Origin: CAKZLS01 sp963771545
GTDB lineage: Bacteria; Pseudomonadota; Alphaproteobacteria; Rhodospirillales; Defluviicoccaceae
NCBI GenBank assembly: GCA_963771545.1
Contig: CAVYTX010000005.1
Coordinates: 1-64,000, forward strand
Direction of reading: 5' to 3'
Length of the DNA: 64,000 bases
In this document: piece by piece, positions 62,963-64,000 of the stretch
Position numbering within the stretch: position 1 is the stretch's first letter
Layout: each line of letters opens with the position of its first letter
Notes under the pieces: generated by a model
Database searches by the model: none
Told to the model about the DNA's origin: nothing
The model's input: only the letters and a program-made list of their open reading frames with translations
Position numbers and translations under genes: made by a program

Positions 62963-63036
62963 GGACCGGGACTATAATGCGGTATCGGGCCCCATGGAAC
63001 CGTTCTCATGGACCTCGCAATGCTCACTGAAGCGCA

Positions 63037-63958
63037 TCAGCCGACCGCAATCAGGATCAGTGGCATGGTGACGGCGGCGGCGATGGTCGTGAGCGTGATG
63101 GATCCGGCCATGATCACGGTGTTCCCGCCCATCTGCCGGGCCATGACATAGGCCGAGGCCGAGCCCGGTAGGGAGGCGTAGAGCACCGGCACGGTCGCCG
63201 TCAGTCCGTCCAGGCCCAACGACCGGCACAAAACGAAAGTAAGGATTGGCAGCAACAGGATCTTTATCGCCGAGGTCACGGCCACCGTCCGGCCCGCCGA
63301 TCGCATGGCCGCCAATTCCAGGCCGGCGCCCACGGCCAGAAGTCCCACCGGCAACGAGGCGCGGCCGAGGATCTCCAGGAGCGGCCCAATGAGAGGCGGC
63401 AAGCCAATGCCGGCGCCATTCAGCACAAGCCCGGTCGCGCAGGCGAGAATCATCGGGTTCTTCGCAATGGCCCACAGCATCGACTTCCACCCGACGGGTG
63501 TCCCCGCGAGCGACGCATAGCGAACCATGGCGACGACGCTAATCGCGTTGACCGCCGGCACGGCGGCGGCAATGCATAGGCTGATCAGCGTCAACCCTTC
63601 GGTGCCGAACAACGCCAGGGCGGCGGCGAGCCCCACATATACGTTGGGTCGGACGCTCCCCTGAATCAGAGACGTGAATGACGGTCCGTCGAGACGGAGC
63701 GGAAACCTGAGCCAGAAGGTCAACGCCACGACGATGACGATTCCGGCGATCAACGCGCCGACCATGGGCAACACCCGCAGGTCCGCCATGTCGGCTTTGG
63801 CGGTGGTGGCCACGAGAAGGGACGGAAAAAACACATAAAAAGTGATTTCGTTCGGCGGCGCCCCAGAAGGCATCGGGCACAAACCGCCATTTCTTGAACA
63901 GATACCCCAGCAGAATCACCGCGAATACGGGTGTCAGGGCGCCGATGATATGGATCAC
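63037..63958 (-). pseudogene. AEC-family transporter with one frameshift
   Basis: The N-terminus (MIHIIGALTPVFAVILLGYL, then FKKWRFVPDAFWGAAER) is in one frame. The rest, beginning ITFYVFFPSLLVATTAKADM, follows in the next frame after a single-base change near 63845 and runs to 63037 with about nine more hydrophobic segments (NPMILACATGLVLNGAGIGLPP, LPVGLLAVGAGLELA). The family contains auxin-efflux-like carriers of organic acids and related anions. Repaired length is about 306 aa, normal for the family. It is upstream of pyrB on the same strand, and its stop is 75 bases before pyrB starts, but it is probably not part of the pyrimidine pathway. Confidence 0.85.
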
Positions 63959-64000
63959 GGCGCCGGCCCCGCCGGCCGCATGCCGATGGCGTCGAGCGCG

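Noticed and set aside
1..64000. CRISPR arrays, rRNA operons and full-length tRNA genes
   Set aside because: No regularly spaced repeats or conserved RNA gene sequences were seen on either strand.

Overview
The window is GC-rich DNA from an alphaproteobacterium, most likely Rhodospirillales-like. The evidence is the pyrB - non-catalytic pyrC - plsY order at the right end, the DUF2924/serine-recombinase module, DUF3489 and DUF2934 proteins, and a prophage tail whose tip genes (DUF2460, DUF2163, NlpC/P60, hub) resemble those of alphaproteobacterial gene-transfer agents. The genus cannot be told from the sequence alone.

Layout. (1) 1-9.7 kb is an accessory, defence-island-like stretch. It holds a minus-strand three-gene module (526-aa protein of unknown function; zinc-ribbon plus PD-(D/E)XK-like protein split by an IS4-family element; helix-hairpin-helix protein), an IS110-family element, a stand-alone SIR2-like protein and a 54-aa FmdB-type zinc ribbon. 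(2) 9.7-14.7 kb has an IS66 element inserted in the last gene of a recombinase module (57-aa ORF, DUF2924, serine recombinase, 143-aa associated protein). (3) 14.9-17.1 kb is a two-gene unit of unknown function whose second gene is frameshifted. (4) 17.3-47.9 kb is a prophage. The early region has a sigma-like factor, a primase-helicase, a DNA methyltransferase behind a repeat array, and an LEA-like lipoprotein. The lambda-type head genes are terminase, gpW, portal, protease with nested scaffold, decoration protein and capsid. The tail genes include tail chaperones with an A-AAA-AAC slippery heptamer, a tape measure and the GTA-like tip. Two minus-strand cargo genes (an HNH protein and a secreted protein) interrupt the plus-strand structural genes. 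No tyrosine integrase, repressor or clear lysis cassette is visible. (5) 47.9-54.3 kb has a DUF2934 protein, a UvrD-like helicase and an IS21-family element. (6) 54.5-59.4 kb has a cupredoxin-like protein, a short MITE-like element, a class III nucleotide cyclase fused to a LysR-type substrate-binding domain, a frameshifted cyclase-family hydrolase and an SRPBCC protein. (7) 60-64 kb is core chromosome: plsY, pyrC-like, pyrB and an AEC-family transporter, all on the minus strand.

Three insertion sequences have exact target duplications that I could define (IS4-family 9 bp, IS66 8 bp, IS21 8 bp), so they are recent. Removing the IS4-family element restores one continuous 324-codon reading frame. 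A dispersed repeat of about 70 bp occurs five times, only in the two flanks of the prophage.

At least ten genes carry single-base frameshifts, in both prophage and chromosomal genes; the terminase alone has about six. This fits either sequence error or decay, so the frameshifted genes are given as pseudogenes with the reconstructed product named.
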